A DNA stretch of 64,000 bases, from the NCBI RefSeq assembly GCF_000004195.4, contig NC_030678.2, positions 65,281,378 to 65,345,377 on the forward strand. The letters are read 5' to 3'. The number at the start of each line of letters is the position of its first letter. Position 1 is the first letter of the stretch. Positions 23,024-33,098 of this stretch are shown here, one piece after another. The translations under genes were made by a program, and so were the position numbers. The notes under the pieces are model-generated. The model was not told where the DNA came from. It ran no database searches and worked only from the letters and a program-made list of their open reading frames with translations. This stretch comes from Xenopus tropicalis (lineage: Eukaryota; Chordata; Amphibia; Anura; Pipidae).

Positions 23024-23358
23024 TACAGGTATGGGATCTGTTATCTGGAAACCTGTTATCCAGAAAGTTCCGAATTACAGATTCTCTCATCTCCCATAGA
23101 CTACGTTATAAGCAAATAATTCTAATTTATAAAATTAATTCCCTTTTTTTTCTCATTAATTATAAAACATTACCTTGTACTTGATCCCAACTAAAATATA
23201 ATTAATACCTCTTGGAGGCAAAGCAAGCCTATTGGGTATATTCAATATTTAAATGATTTTTAGAAGACTTAAGTTATAAAGATCCAAATTACGGAAAGAT
23301 CCCTTATCCGGAAAACCCCGGGTCCCAAGCATTCTGGATAAAGGGTCTCATACCTGTA
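23024..23358. mobile_element. Complete ACAGGTAT-type MITE, 335 bp
   Basis: TACAGGTATGGGATC at the left mirrors GGTCTCATACCTGTA at the right. Sub-terminal GTTATCTGGAAAC and CTTATCCGGAAAAC are also inverted. A partial copy is at 48990-49150 and a split copy at 17183-17610. Confidence 0.7.
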
Positions 23359-23862
23359 CAGCTATTTAATGGAGTGTTATTACACAATGTGTGGACTGTG
23401 TGTAGAGAAAGGGCTGGAGCCCAAAACATTGCCTGTTCTGTTGGCAAAATATACACCTTTTTCACTGCTGCAGAGTGTTGTATTGCAAAGTTATAATTGG
23501 TCAGCCTTGTGAAATTCAAGTCCAGCAACATGGAGTCCAGTATTCTTTTTTGTATTAAATCTGTTTATTTTCAAAAAGATAGTAAAGCTTCACAATATAC
23601 ATTCATAGCCTTTTACATTGGTTTAAACGATTTTGTTTCCACATTCTTTACATCTTATCTCTTTATAGTATAGATACTTTAGAAAGAGGCTATCATATAT
23701 GTTGAAGGATAGGAAGGAATGAGGGAGGGTAGGGGTTGGGTTAGGTAATGATAGAGGGAAGTATAGGTAAGTGGAAAAAGGGTAGAAAGTACAAAGAAAA
23801 TGTAAAATACAGAGGTGATGCGGTCGCCTGTTTGTGCCTGTTTTGTTGCAGAATTTGAGTAT

Positions 23863-24015
23863 TTAGGTCGTATAATAGGAGATCCATGGTAACCAAGTAG
23901 TTATGAAATCATTATGTTTATTATTGAGTGAGGAAGATAGTTCTTCCATGTGACATATTTCGTTAACCGTGTATCGCCATTCTTCAATTGTTGGCGGGTT
24001 TATGTTTCTCCAGTG
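23863..24015 (-). pseudogene. Severed C-terminal tail of L1 ORF2
   Basis: Directly after the TAA at 24016-24018 the same frame stays open for 50 codons and ends at TAA 23863-23865. It contains Trp-rich text typical of L1 C-termini (for example EEWRYTVNEI and TWLPWISYY). This shows that the upstream stop is a point change and not the natural end. Confidence 0.8.
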
Positions 24016-27000
24016 TTAAGGAATTAGAGAGCGGGCTGCTATCAGCATTTGAAGGAGAAGGCTATGTTTAGAATATTTTTCCCCTTGGGGCGGATGTAGT
24101 AGGATAATTGAGGATGGAGACAAATCAAATCGGTTACCAGTGATCTCCTGACATTTTTTACTGAAGTCATCCCAAAATGGTTTTATTTTTTGACATTCAA
24201 ACCAAATATGTAATAGTGTCCCTGACTTCTCCTCACATCTCCAGCACAAATCTTTAGGTATTAGGTTCATTTTATGAAGTTTCTCCGGGGTCCTGTACCA
24301 TCTTGCCAGAAGTTTGTATGAGCTTTCTTGGTATTTATTGCTTATAGAGCATTTTGCTGTTGTTTTAAAGATTGTTTGCCATGTTTCTTCATCCAGTTGG
24401 CATTGTAGTTCCTTTTCCCATGCTTTTGTGTATGTGGGCAGCTGCTTGTATTTCTCATCTAATAGTAGTTTATATAGGCTTGAAATGGCGTGTGGAGGCA
24501 TCATTCTCCTGTCGCAGAATCTTTCAAGTTCTGATAGTGGCCTGTTGGCCTTTGACCATTGTTTATTTGTATGGAGTAGATGGGAGATTTGTACGTCTCT
24601 CCAGTTGTCCCTTATCGTCCAGTCTTGTTTATTCCTATGGATAGTAGATTTCGTATTTCCTGATGGTAATATGTGTCGTAGTTGTAATTGTTTCATTCCG
24701 AAGGCTGTGGCCACACCTGAGTCTGTTATGCTTGGTACAAATTCGATGCTTTGGCCCAGGGGTAGGAGCGGAGATGGGTAAGGTATTAGGTTTAGTTTTG
24801 TATTTATTGTATTCCAAACGGTGATGGATGTAGATATTAACTTGTTGGTTTTTATGTTTGGGTCTTTCGGTGGGTTTTTGTTCCAGACCACGTTACTGAT
24901 TGGTATATCTAGCCATGCCTCTTCCAGTTGTTTCCAATGGACTACTGACTGTTTACGAGTATATTCTACTATTCTGGTCAAAATGCAAGCTTGGTAATAG
25001 GATAGGAAGTCGGGTTGGCCCATGCCACCTGATAGTCTTGTTTTGTAGAGTGTATTTTTCTGAATTCTGGGTCTAGATCCTGACCATATAAAGTTGTTAA
25101 TTATTTTATTTAGTGCTTTGAAGAAGGATCCTGGCAGATTTATTGGAAGCGTTTGAAACAAGTATAATATCTTTGGTAAGATTGTCATTTTTACAATATT
25201 TATCTTGCCGGACCATGTAAAGTATTTTCCTGACCAGTTTTTGAGCAGTGATGTAATGTTGTTGAGTGTTGGTAAGTAGTTATACAAGTACAGGTTGTGG
25301 AGATTTGTAGGTATATTTGTTCCCAGATATTTGATTTTATCTGGTTGCCATTTAAAGGTGAAATTTTGTTTTATTTGTAATTCCAGGTTTGTTGGGAGAT
25401 GTATGGGGAGTGCTTCTGATTTGTCCATGTTTATTTTGTAATTTGAGAGAGAACCATATGTCCTGAGCTCTTTAAGCAGATTTGGCAGGGATATGTGAGG
25501 ATTAGTAACCATGAACAGTAAGTCATCAGCGAATGCAGATATTTTGTATTCATCTTGCTTTATTTCTAAACCTGTTATATTAGGGTTCTTTCGGATTGCC
25601 ACCAGTAGGAACTCCATGCAGAGTACGTAGAGCAGGGGGGATAATGGGCACCCCTGCCTAGTCCCATTTCTTATTTGGAAAGTGTCAGAGAGAATCCCAT
25701 TTACTTTAATTTTGGCTGATGGTAGTGAATATAATGACATAATTTTGCCTTTAAACCATTTCCCTATGCCCAGACTTTCTAGAGCTGTTTCAAGGAAGGA
25801 CCAATCGACCCTATCAAAGGCCTTCTCTGCATCTGTGGAAAGAAGGAGAGAAGGCCTTTGCAATCTTTGTGCCCATGCTATTAAGTTTATTGTTTTCATT
25901 GTATTTTCTTTCCCTTCATGTCCTTGTACAAAGCCCACCTGGTCTCTGTGTATCCAGGTTGGTAAAAGGGGTTGCAATCTGTTAGCTAAAATTTTTGTAA
26001 AAATTTTTAGATCAATATTTAGAAGGGAAATCGGCCTATAACTACTGCATGCTGTGGGGTCTTTTCCTTCTTTATAAATCACAGATATATGCGCTAGTAG
26101 GAATTCTGTATTTAGGGGTTGTTTGGTTCCTATATTATTAATAAATTTTGTATATACTGGGGTAATTTGTTTTTGTAGGACTTTGTAGAATTTGGCTGAG
26201 TATCCGTCCGGGCCTGGGGCTTTTTGTAGTTTTAGAAGCTTTATTGCTTCTTGGACTTCCTGTTCGGAAAAAGGGGAGTCCAGAGTTTGTAAGATCTCGT
26301 GGTGAATTTTGGGTAAGGCATTTTCCTTTACGTATTGTTTTATTTTATTTTTAAGGTTAGCAAGTTCTTGTGGGTTTTGGTCTGCAGAGATATTATATAG
26401 TTTTATATAGTACTGTCTAAATGTTTCGGCTATTTGTTGTGGGATGACTTGGATTTTGTCTCCTTGATTTTTAATCTTGTGTATGTAGGAATCTAAATAT
26501 CTCTGTTTTAGTGCATTTGCTAGGAGTTTTCCCGTTTTATTACCATATTCATAAAATTTATGTCTCAGTCTAGTCATAGCATTTTTAGTTTGCACATCCA
26601 TTAATGTTTTCAGTTCCTGTCTTTTTCCATTTAGGTTAGACAGAGTCTCTGTATCTAGGGTTTGGGTGTGTTTTTTTTCTAGCTGATTAATTTGTTCTAT
26701 TAGTTTGTTCATTGATTCCCTTTTCTGTTTCTTTATACGGGAGCCATGCTTTATTAGTATGCCTCTTGCTACACACTTTAGTCCCTGCCATTTGGCCAAA
26801 TCAGAGGATTCATCTGATTGGATAGAGTTAATGTACTCATTTAAGGTTTGTACTAGGTCTCTCATACATTCCTGATCATCTAGAAGGCTATCATTGAGCC
26901 TCCATTGCCAGCCTGTACTAGGTCTGTTAGGGATCTGTATTTGTATTGAAACTGCAGCGTGGTCAGACCAGTAAATGCTGTCCATGGAGGCTGATTTAAG

Positions 27001-27648
27001 CCATTGCAAATTATATTGGGATAGTAAGATGTAATCCAGTCTAGCATAGCAATTTTGGGGAGGAGAGTAGTGGGAAAATTGTTTTGTTGTGGGGTTCATA
27101 AATCTCCATGTATCTATAAGCCTCAGTGATTGAATAGTTTTTAGTCCTTTTTTGAGTTGGGGATATGGTATAGTTGAATATCCTTTGGATGTATCTTGGA
27201 GTGGATTAAGAGGGAGGTTGATGTCTCCACCTATTATTAACATTCCTTCCCCAAACTCTTTAATTTTATGGGCAATTTTGCTGAGGGTCCGGGTTTGATT
27301 TTTATTAGGTAAATATATGCTCCCAATTGTACATAATGTATGATAGAGTAGGCCTTTAATAAGTATAAATCTGCCTTCCTGATCGGTTAGGGTGTCTATT
27401 AATTGAAAGTCTATGTTCTTGCGGAGGGCTACTGCCACTCCTTTGGTTTTCTGATTTGGGTTGTTACTATAAAACCATTTAGAGTATGTCCCCATTTTTT
27501 CCATGGGGTGAAAGTCACCTTTAAAATGGGTTTCTTGTGTCAATAATATGTCTCCCTTCTTTCTACGCATAAGGGTTACCAACTGCCTTCTCTTTTCTGG
27601 GATATTCAGCCCATTTACATTTAAAGATATGACCTTTAACTTACACAT
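24016..27648 (-). CDS. L1 ORF2 protein: endonuclease and reverse transcriptase, with premature stop
   Basis: I start at the methionine of MCKLKVISLNVNGL, because upstream codons lie in spacer and the APE endonuclease begins here. Numbered from this start, the nuclease has QETH (38-41), GDIN (141-144) and SDH (228-230). RT motifs follow: SYRPISLLN near 537-544, motif A TDAEKAFD (605-612), GTRQGCPLSPLL and FADD (706-709). A C-terminal Cys/His cluster CWRCEE...LLHIWFEC matches the L1 C-terminal motif. The frame stops with TAA at 24016-24018. The same frame then continues open for 50 more codons to 23863, so the last part of the protein is cut off. All catalytic residues precede the stop. Confidence 0.9.
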   Translation of the reverse strand: MCKLKVISLNVNGLNIPEKRRQLVTLMRRKKGDILLTQETHFKGDFHPMEKMGTYSKWFYSNNPNQKTKGVAVALRKNIDFQLIDTLTDQEGRFILIKGLLYHTLCTIGSIYLPNKNQTRTLSKIAHKIKEFGEGMLIIGGDINLPLNPLQDTSKGYSTIPYPQLKKGLKTIQSLRLIDTWRFMNPTTKQFSHYSPPQNCYARLDYILLSQYNLQWLKSASMDSIYWSDHAAVSIQIQIPNRPSTGWQWRLNDSLLDDQECMRDLVQTLNEYINSIQSDESSDLAKWQGLKCVARGILIKHGSRIKKQKRESMNKLIEQINQLEKKHTQTLDTETLSNLNGKRQELKTLMDVQTKNAMTRLRHKFYEYGNKTGKLLANALKQRYLDSYIHKIKNQGDKIQVIPQQIAETFRQYYIKLYNISADQNPQELANLKNKIKQYVKENALPKIHHEILQTLDSPFSEQEVQEAIKLLKLQKAPGPDGYSAKFYKVLQKQITPVYTKFINNIGTKQPLNTEFLLAHISVIYKEGKDPTACSSYRPISLLNIDLKIFTKILANRLQPLLPTWIHRDQVGFVQGHEGKENTMKTINLIAWAQRLQRPSLLLSTDAEKAFDRVDWSFLETALESLGIGKWFKGKIMSLYSLPSAKIKVNGILSDTFQIRNGTRQGCPLSPLLYVLCMEFLLVAIRKNPNITGLEIKQDEYKISAFADDLLFMVTNPHISLPNLLKELRTYGSLSNYKINMDKSEALPIHLPTNLELQIKQNFTFKWQPDKIKYLGTNIPTNLHNLYLYNYLPTLNNITSLLKNWSGKYFTWSGKINIVKMTILPKILYLFQTLPINLPGSFFKALNKIINNFIWSGSRPRIQKNTLYKTRLSGGMGQPDFLSYYQACILTRIVEYTRKQSVVHWKQLEEAWLDIPISNVVWNKNPPKDPNIKTNKLISTSITVWNTINTKLNLIPYPSPLLPLGQSIEFVPSITDSGVATAFGMKQLQLRHILPSGNTKSTIHRNKQDWTIRDNWRDVQISHLLHTNKQWSKANRPLSELERFCDRRMMPPHAISSLYKLLLDEKYKQLPTYTKAWEKELQCQLDEETWQTIFKTTAKCSISNKYQESSYKLLARWYRTPEKLHKMNLIPKDLCWRCEEKSGTLLHIWFECQKIKPFWDDFSKKCQEITGNRFDLSPSSIILLHPPQGEKYSKHSLLLQMLIAARSLIP

Positions 27649-28103
27649 GTTATTAAAAAGATATACGTACTGCTGACATTTTCCAAAATCAGGCCCAGGC
27701 GACCGCATCTAGATAACATAGTTAACATCAAACCATTTGTAACTGAAACCAAAAACAATATATGATTTTCAATAAAAGAATGATATATTATTTGGGATCT
27801 TATAAACCAGTATAAGATCCAACACTTCATATTGACTTTGGGCTACTAGCCTTCAGGCTAGAATTACGATGGTATATACAGGTGTTGCCCTGTTATGCCC
27901 TGTCAATGTATGGGGGGATTGGTAACCTCCTCCGCTGCAGCTTCCCACCTGCTCCTTGAGTGCCTAACAAAAATTAACAAATACAAAATATAAACATTAA
28001 AGTGAACCTGTGAATCCGTTAACCCGTAGGTTATTCCCATATCCGGGGAGAAATGATAGGATTTTGATCTCCTATTAGAAAATTGGTCTTTGGCTGGATG
28101 TTT

Positions 28104-29198
28104 TCATCCCATGTCTGTTGGTTCAGATGATTTCTGGGGTTTTTCCGGTGTTGATCGATTTTTCTTTCTTTTACTTTTCGGTGTTTGCACATCTTGCCAC
28201 GATTCCTTTCGTACTAGTGGTGTAATTGCAGGCATCGTCGTGAATTTTACCCATTCCGTAAGGTCAATATCAGTGAGGTCGCAGGCTTGCAGGAACCTTG
28301 GTATGTCCTCCGGAGCTGATAGTGTGATCAATTTTCCATCTACGGTGCATTGGATTGATAGTGGAAATCCCCATCTGAATAGGAACTTTTTTTCTTTGAG
28401 CTTGTCTGTTAATGGCTTCAATAGTCTCCGCTGTTGAAGTGTATGCCAGGACAGGTCTTGGAGTATAGTTATATCAACGTTGTTATGTTTAACTACACGT
28501 AGTTGTCTGGCTTTTATTAAAATCTCCTCTTTTATTACAAAGCTCGAAAGACAGCAGATGACATCCCGGGGCCTTTCTGTGGGGAGTCCCCTCGGTTTTA
28601 GGGCTCTGTGTATACGCTCAATTCCGATCGTTGCATCTGTAGGCTGCTGCAGAATTGAGTTAAGTAATGCCACTATTGTAGGTTTTAGCTCCGGGGAATC
28701 TACTGCCTCCGGTAAGCCCCTTATTCTAAGGTTGTTTCTCCTCCCTCTATTATCGAGGTCATCCATCCGCCGCAATAGGGACTGAATTGTTTTAGTATGG
28801 ACAGTATTTACCTCTATGAGGGAATCGATTGAGTTTTCCATATTTTCGTTTCGGCTTTCTACCTCTGCAGTTCTCGCATGCAGCGACGCAATTTCTGTTT
28901 TTATATCCGCGATCTCTTCCTTCAGAGTAGTTTTTATTTGTTTCGCTAAGTCCATGAGATCGCTTTTGGTGGGTAGTGTTTTTAGGTAGCTTATAGCACT
29001 ACGATCGGAGGTTGCGGAGTCTCCATCTGAGTCCTCGGATGGTTCCGCTGTTTGTGTAGGCCTCATGTCGTCGCTTCTAGGAGCGCTTTCCGCTTCTGGG
29101 GCCACGAGGAACTTTTTCATAAGACGCTGGGACTCGGTCATTTTGTGAGTCCTCGGGTCCTCTTTTAGGAAATCTTTCAGTTTATTGTGTTTCCCCAT
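28104..29198 (-). CDS. L1 ORF1 protein (coiled coil, RRM, C-terminal domain), 364 aa
   Basis: This is the RNA-binding chaperone of the L1 ribonucleoprotein. Residues 1-75 are charged and disordered. Residues 80-150 form a heptad-rich coiled coil that would mediate trimerisation. NNLRIRGLPE (155-164) starts the RRM. The region from about 210 (RPRDVICCLSSF, ILIKARQL) to 330 fits the C-terminal domain of transposase_22-type ORF1 proteins. No CCHC zinc knuckle is visible, unlike ORF1 of some Tx1-group elements. The frame is fully open. The ATG at 29198 lies 90 nt from the element 5' end and is the first in the transcript in this frame. Confidence 0.9.
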   Translation of the reverse strand: MGKHNKLKDFLKEDPRTHKMTESQRLMKKFLVAPEAESAPRSDDMRPTQTAEPSEDSDGDSATSDRSAISYLKTLPTKSDLMDLAKQIKTTLKEEIADIKTEIASLHARTAEVESRNENMENSIDSLIEVNTVHTKTIQSLLRRMDDLDNRGRRNNLRIRGLPEAVDSPELKPTIVALLNSILQQPTDATIGIERIHRALKPRGLPTERPRDVICCLSSFVIKEEILIKARQLRVVKHNNVDITILQDLSWHTLQQRRLLKPLTDKLKEKKFLFRWGFPLSIQCTVDGKLITLSAPEDIPRFLQACDLTDIDLTEWVKFTTMPAITPLVRKESWQDVQTPKSKRKKNRSTPEKPQKSSEPTDMG

Positions 29199-29288
29199 TT
29201 TAGCTGCTATTATCGGTTCACTATTGCAGGAGCACGCACGGAGCTAAAAGTTAGGCAGCCATCTTGTTCGGCGGTTGACCACGCCCCC
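29199..29288 (-). promoter_or_regulatory. L1 5' UTR/promoter with a YY1-type CAAGATGGC site
   Basis: The 90-nt leader begins with five G residues. CAAGATGGC lies at 29258-29266 (minus strand), about 23 nt from the element start. In human L1 the same motif near the 5' end binds YY1 and sets the start site. Function here is inferred from position and motif only. Confidence 0.5.
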
Positions 29289-29303
29289 GGAGTCCAGTAT
29301 TCT

Positions 29304-30665
29304 ATTCATGATGCCTATTTTTCTCTCCCAAGTTGTTGAACTTTCTGTGTTAATAAAGGCACATTTGAGAATTACATATCAGTCATTTTGCACCATTAAT
29401 TCAAAGCCCTACAACTCTTATAACACAGTCAGTAAAGTGTGGCCAATAAGCAATGTGGCAATGTAATGGTGACCAGGTATTATCAAAAGATTTTGTTCTT
29501 TTTCTTGTGTTGTGGCCTTGTTCAAGTGGCCTCCAACCCTTAACATGCCATCACTTTCAATTACTGGGTTCCGGTTGGCAATAGAACTATTTTTTAAAAG
29601 GTTTTTTCTTATTAACAATGTATCTGATTTCTGCAGAAAAGGCATGCAGTACAATTATAATTATTTTATAATTATTAGCTCACTTTGAGCAATATCTGCT
29701 GTAGTGGGAGATTTGTGGCATGGATGGCAGCCCTTGGCATCCTTGGATTACATGTGGTAACAGTGTGCAATATGGAGTAATCTTGCAAAGACACGTATAA
29801 GTCTTGTCCACTATAAAGAAGTGTTCAAAGTACTGCAACCTAAGGTAAATCCTTGCTCTGCTCTTGCAGCAAGGGTAGAAAATTCTGAGCAAATGTCGGG
29901 GTCTCTGTCATGAGACTAAAGACATCTGCAGTAGTAGTAGCCTCTGAATGATCCAGCAAGAATTCAGGACCCGTTAGTTAGAAAGGATCTGCAAAGATAG
30001 CTTTGGACACTGGCCTGGTTTCATGGTCTGGTAATTTCAAATGAAACATTATGCCACTGTTCATGCCACTGTTCAATCGTGTCCAATTGTATTTGAAGCC
30101 TAAAACAACTTTACTGACTTTAACAGCATTCATTTCAATATTCAGCTCACACAAAATAAAGCCTGCAATCTACTGCTAATACAGCTCTACAAAGTTCAAG
30201 TCTTGGGATGGTGTGCTCAGGCTTTGAAAACTTACTGTATGTAAAGGTTACCACAGATGTCTCCTTCCTTGAGGTTAGGCCACAACTGCTATGGCCTCAC
30301 TAGATGCATTTGAGAAAATGTATAGCACCTAGGTATAACAAGTTTTTTAGAGACTACTTCCAAGACTCACATTTTGATTGTTTATCATTTGGTAAAGGGG
30401 TGCCCCAGTATATAGCAGTCTCTGAGAGCTATCTTAGTAATTTATTTATTTATGTAGAAGTCTCTCTCTACAAAGTGTCATGCAGTCCTTTTTAGGCCAT
30501 ATGTTGCACCAGCAGGTTATGGACTGTTACCAAAGATATGCACCTTCATATGATATTCTATTACTTCACTTCTGATGTCATTGTTGTTGTGCCAGAGGAA
30601 ATTTCTGTGGTCCTCTCTTATGATAAAACAATGGAATAACCTGCAGACTCTAGACCTCAGGCCAT
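29304..30665. other. Unassigned DNA between the L1 and the piggyBac-like element
   Basis: Short ORFs show no domain. I see no element ends. Confidence 0.5.
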
Positions 30666-30669
30666 TTAA

Positions 30670-32959
30670 CCCTTTAAGTGCCACAGGACGTAGAATCTAC
30701 GTCCTGTCATTTCCTGCTCTCCCCTCCCTCTCTCTGCATACTCACGGATTGGAAGCACGGCTTCTGGGTCCTTCCTCCCACCTCCAGAGAATCTGTGTGC
30801 CTGCATGTCCCAGGTAAGTGTTAAAAAACACACATACACACACATAATACACTAATACACAAATTTGAATCCCGAATGGGAAAAATTCGGATTGGAAACG
30901 AAAATTTCTGAAGATCGCAAATATCCCGAAAATGCTTACGAAAAAATTGTATTAGTCATGATAATATCGTATTGGGGATCCGAAAGTCACGAAATTTTCA
31001 TACCGAACCATTGTAAACAGCAGTAAAACCTTTCTGTTTTTTTCGCACAAGCGTACGAAAAAGTCGTGCGTACGCCCGAAAAATTCGGCGAAAATGCGCT
31101 CGGAGCGTTCGTGCCTTTGTAAATGTGCCCCTTATACTTACACTTACACACAAACACATACATTCTGGGGGGGGGGTTTCACACATTCACAGCACTTACA
31201 GCACTCACACTTACTTGCACACACATGCACAGAAAACACATTTTGCCTAGTGTACACACTTATGTAATTGTGTAATTTTTTTTTTATCGCATCCTTTTTA
31301 TTCTTTCCTGAAAAAAATGTTTTATTGCCATTGCAGATTATTAGCGTATTCGCTAACCGCAAAGCATAGCTTTGTAGTTTGGTAGTTTGTGGTAGAAAAA
31401 ATTATTTAGACATTTTTGTTTTGTCAGAATGTGTACTTTCGGAAAATATATGGTTTTCTAGGGTGTCCGTACTGTTAGGGGGTCTTATGGCACATAATAC
31501 ACATTCCGGGTGCAAAAATTGCACAAGCTGGAGTGTCATATATGAAAATTCATATGCACTATTTTTATTTGGGTGCCCCTGTACACCATATAGTTTGGTA
31601 AATCTATGCATATAGGGCATCAAACTGTTCAATAAACCCCTGGCATTCATATTTAGAATGTTTTATGTTGATATGTTACAAAATGTGGGGGTACATAATT
31701 AAGTAAAATGCAAGCTTTGTGACGATATTCAGAAATGTCATAATAACCGTTCTGTTTTGCATAGCTTGTTTGGTAGTTTGCAGTAGAAAGATGTATTTAC
31801 CCATTTTTGTTTTGTCAGAATGTGTACTTTCGGAAAATATATGGTTTTCTAGAGGGTCTTATGGCACATAATGCCAGTAGCTTATATTGCAGCGTATTCA
31901 CTTTGTATGCACTAACTTCCATTTGGGGTCTCTAAATGCGAGATGCATTGGTGATCCTATGCACAGTGGGTATAAAACTGTTCAGTGGACCCTTGGCTTT
32001 CATATTTAGGATGTGTTTTCTTGGTACCTAATGTTATGTGGGTGGTAAGGTGCTTGAAAGTGGAAGATTTGATGCGATTTTCAGGTATTTCATCAAAACC
32101 GGCTATTTTGGGAAAGCATTGTGACTCTGTAGTTTGGAGTAGAAAGACATGGATATCCATTTTGAATTAACCAGAATGTGTATTTTCTGAAAATATATAG
32201 TTTTGGCGGGTCAATGTGGTTTTTTGTGTTTTTACCCCACAAAAATCCAGTTATTTTGTTGAATTTTCAGTAGCCAAAGAGATCTTCAGGGCATTTTGTA
32301 TGTACTAACTTCCTTTTGGGGTCTCTACATGCCAGATACATTAGTGATCCTATGCACAATTGGCATCAAATTCAGGAAAGCATTGCCGTTTGGTACATAG
32401 TAGTTGGAAGACATGGTTACCCATTTCGGATTTGGCATGTGTATTTTTCAAAAATATATGGTTTCCTGAGGTAAACCTAATGTTCCAGGAATTTTGGCTT
32501 TCGAATCTAAAGTATGCTGTATTCTGCTGTAATGCTTTGAAAATTTGGTAATATACTGATGGGAGTTTTTGATCTATAGAAGTCAGAAATCTCCATAAAA
32601 CTATACATATCAGGTATTGGCACGTTCGGGAGACATGAGGCTTTCCAAATCAGTTGAATTTTTGTCCATAAAATAAAATATGTTTCTGGTATAAATCCCC
32701 ATATCTTGAAAAATATAAATTTTTCTTTTCTTTTTTTGTATTTTGAGCTCTAACTCTTGTTCCAGAAGTGGAAATATTCAAAAACTCTGGCAGATTTGGA
32801 AAGCTCAGGTTCTCCTGAAAAAAAGCAATATATAGTTTGCCTACTTAAACTTAACCCTTCTCCCAGTAAAAGCCACTAAATTGAGATAGCACAGAATGTT
32901 TACAAAACGTCTGGCACTGAGGGAAACTGAAATGTCAAATTCTGCTGGCACTTAAAGGG
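30670..32959. mobile_element. piggyBac-like non-autonomous element, 2.3 kb
   Basis: TTAA flanks both ends (30666-30669 and 32960-32963). The termini CCCTTTAAGTGCCA and TGGCACTTAAAGGG are perfect 14-bp inverted repeats. TTAA plus CCCTTT-type ends suggests the piggyBac superfamily. No transposase is present. The interior from about 31340 to 32600 is a chain of diverged repeats of about 400 bp, each containing a TTTGTAGTTTGGTAGTTTG-like block, a GTCAGAATGTGTACTTTCGG block and a TGTTCA(A/G)T(A/G)-type block. A MITE is nested at 30849-31134. Confidence 0.7.
30849..31134. mobile_element. Hairpin MITE nested in the piggyBac-like element
   Basis: The right end TTTGTAAATGTGCCCC and the interior GAATGGGAAAAATTCGGATTGG match the 542-bp element at 49843-50384. 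The sister piggyBac-like copy at 34271-35498 lacks it at the matching place (around 35165), which confirms an insertion. The outer left end is eroded. Confidence 0.65.
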
Positions 32960-33098
32960 TTAATCAGTAAATCAAGTTGCTTGATTGTTCAGTGCAGGGC
33001 AAACTGCAGCAGTGTTATAGCAGGACCCAGGGTATGCATTTGGCAAGTTATGCAGAATATACTGCAGCTTAACATTCACAGGGTACCAACTGTGTTTG

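Larger units (their letters stand above)
23547..29288 (-). mobile_element. Full-length L1-type retrotransposon, 5.7 kb
   Basis: The insertion is bounded by a perfect 15-bp target duplication (GGAGTCCAGTATTCT at 23532-23546 and 29289-29303). On its sense (minus) strand it starts GGGGGCGTGGTCAACC, has a 90-nt 5' UTR, ORF1 (29198-28104), a spacer of about 450 nt, ORF2 (27648-24016) and a 3' UTR with AATAAA followed by a short A-rich end. Every part of an autonomous L1 is present. The only clear break is one premature stop near the end of ORF2. L1 and the sister Tx1 clade share this layout; the motifs look L1-like. Confidence 0.92.

Noticed and set aside
24314..24781. 155-codon plus-strand ORF
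   Set aside because: It is antisense to L1 ORF2, whose minus-strand frame is clearly the real one.
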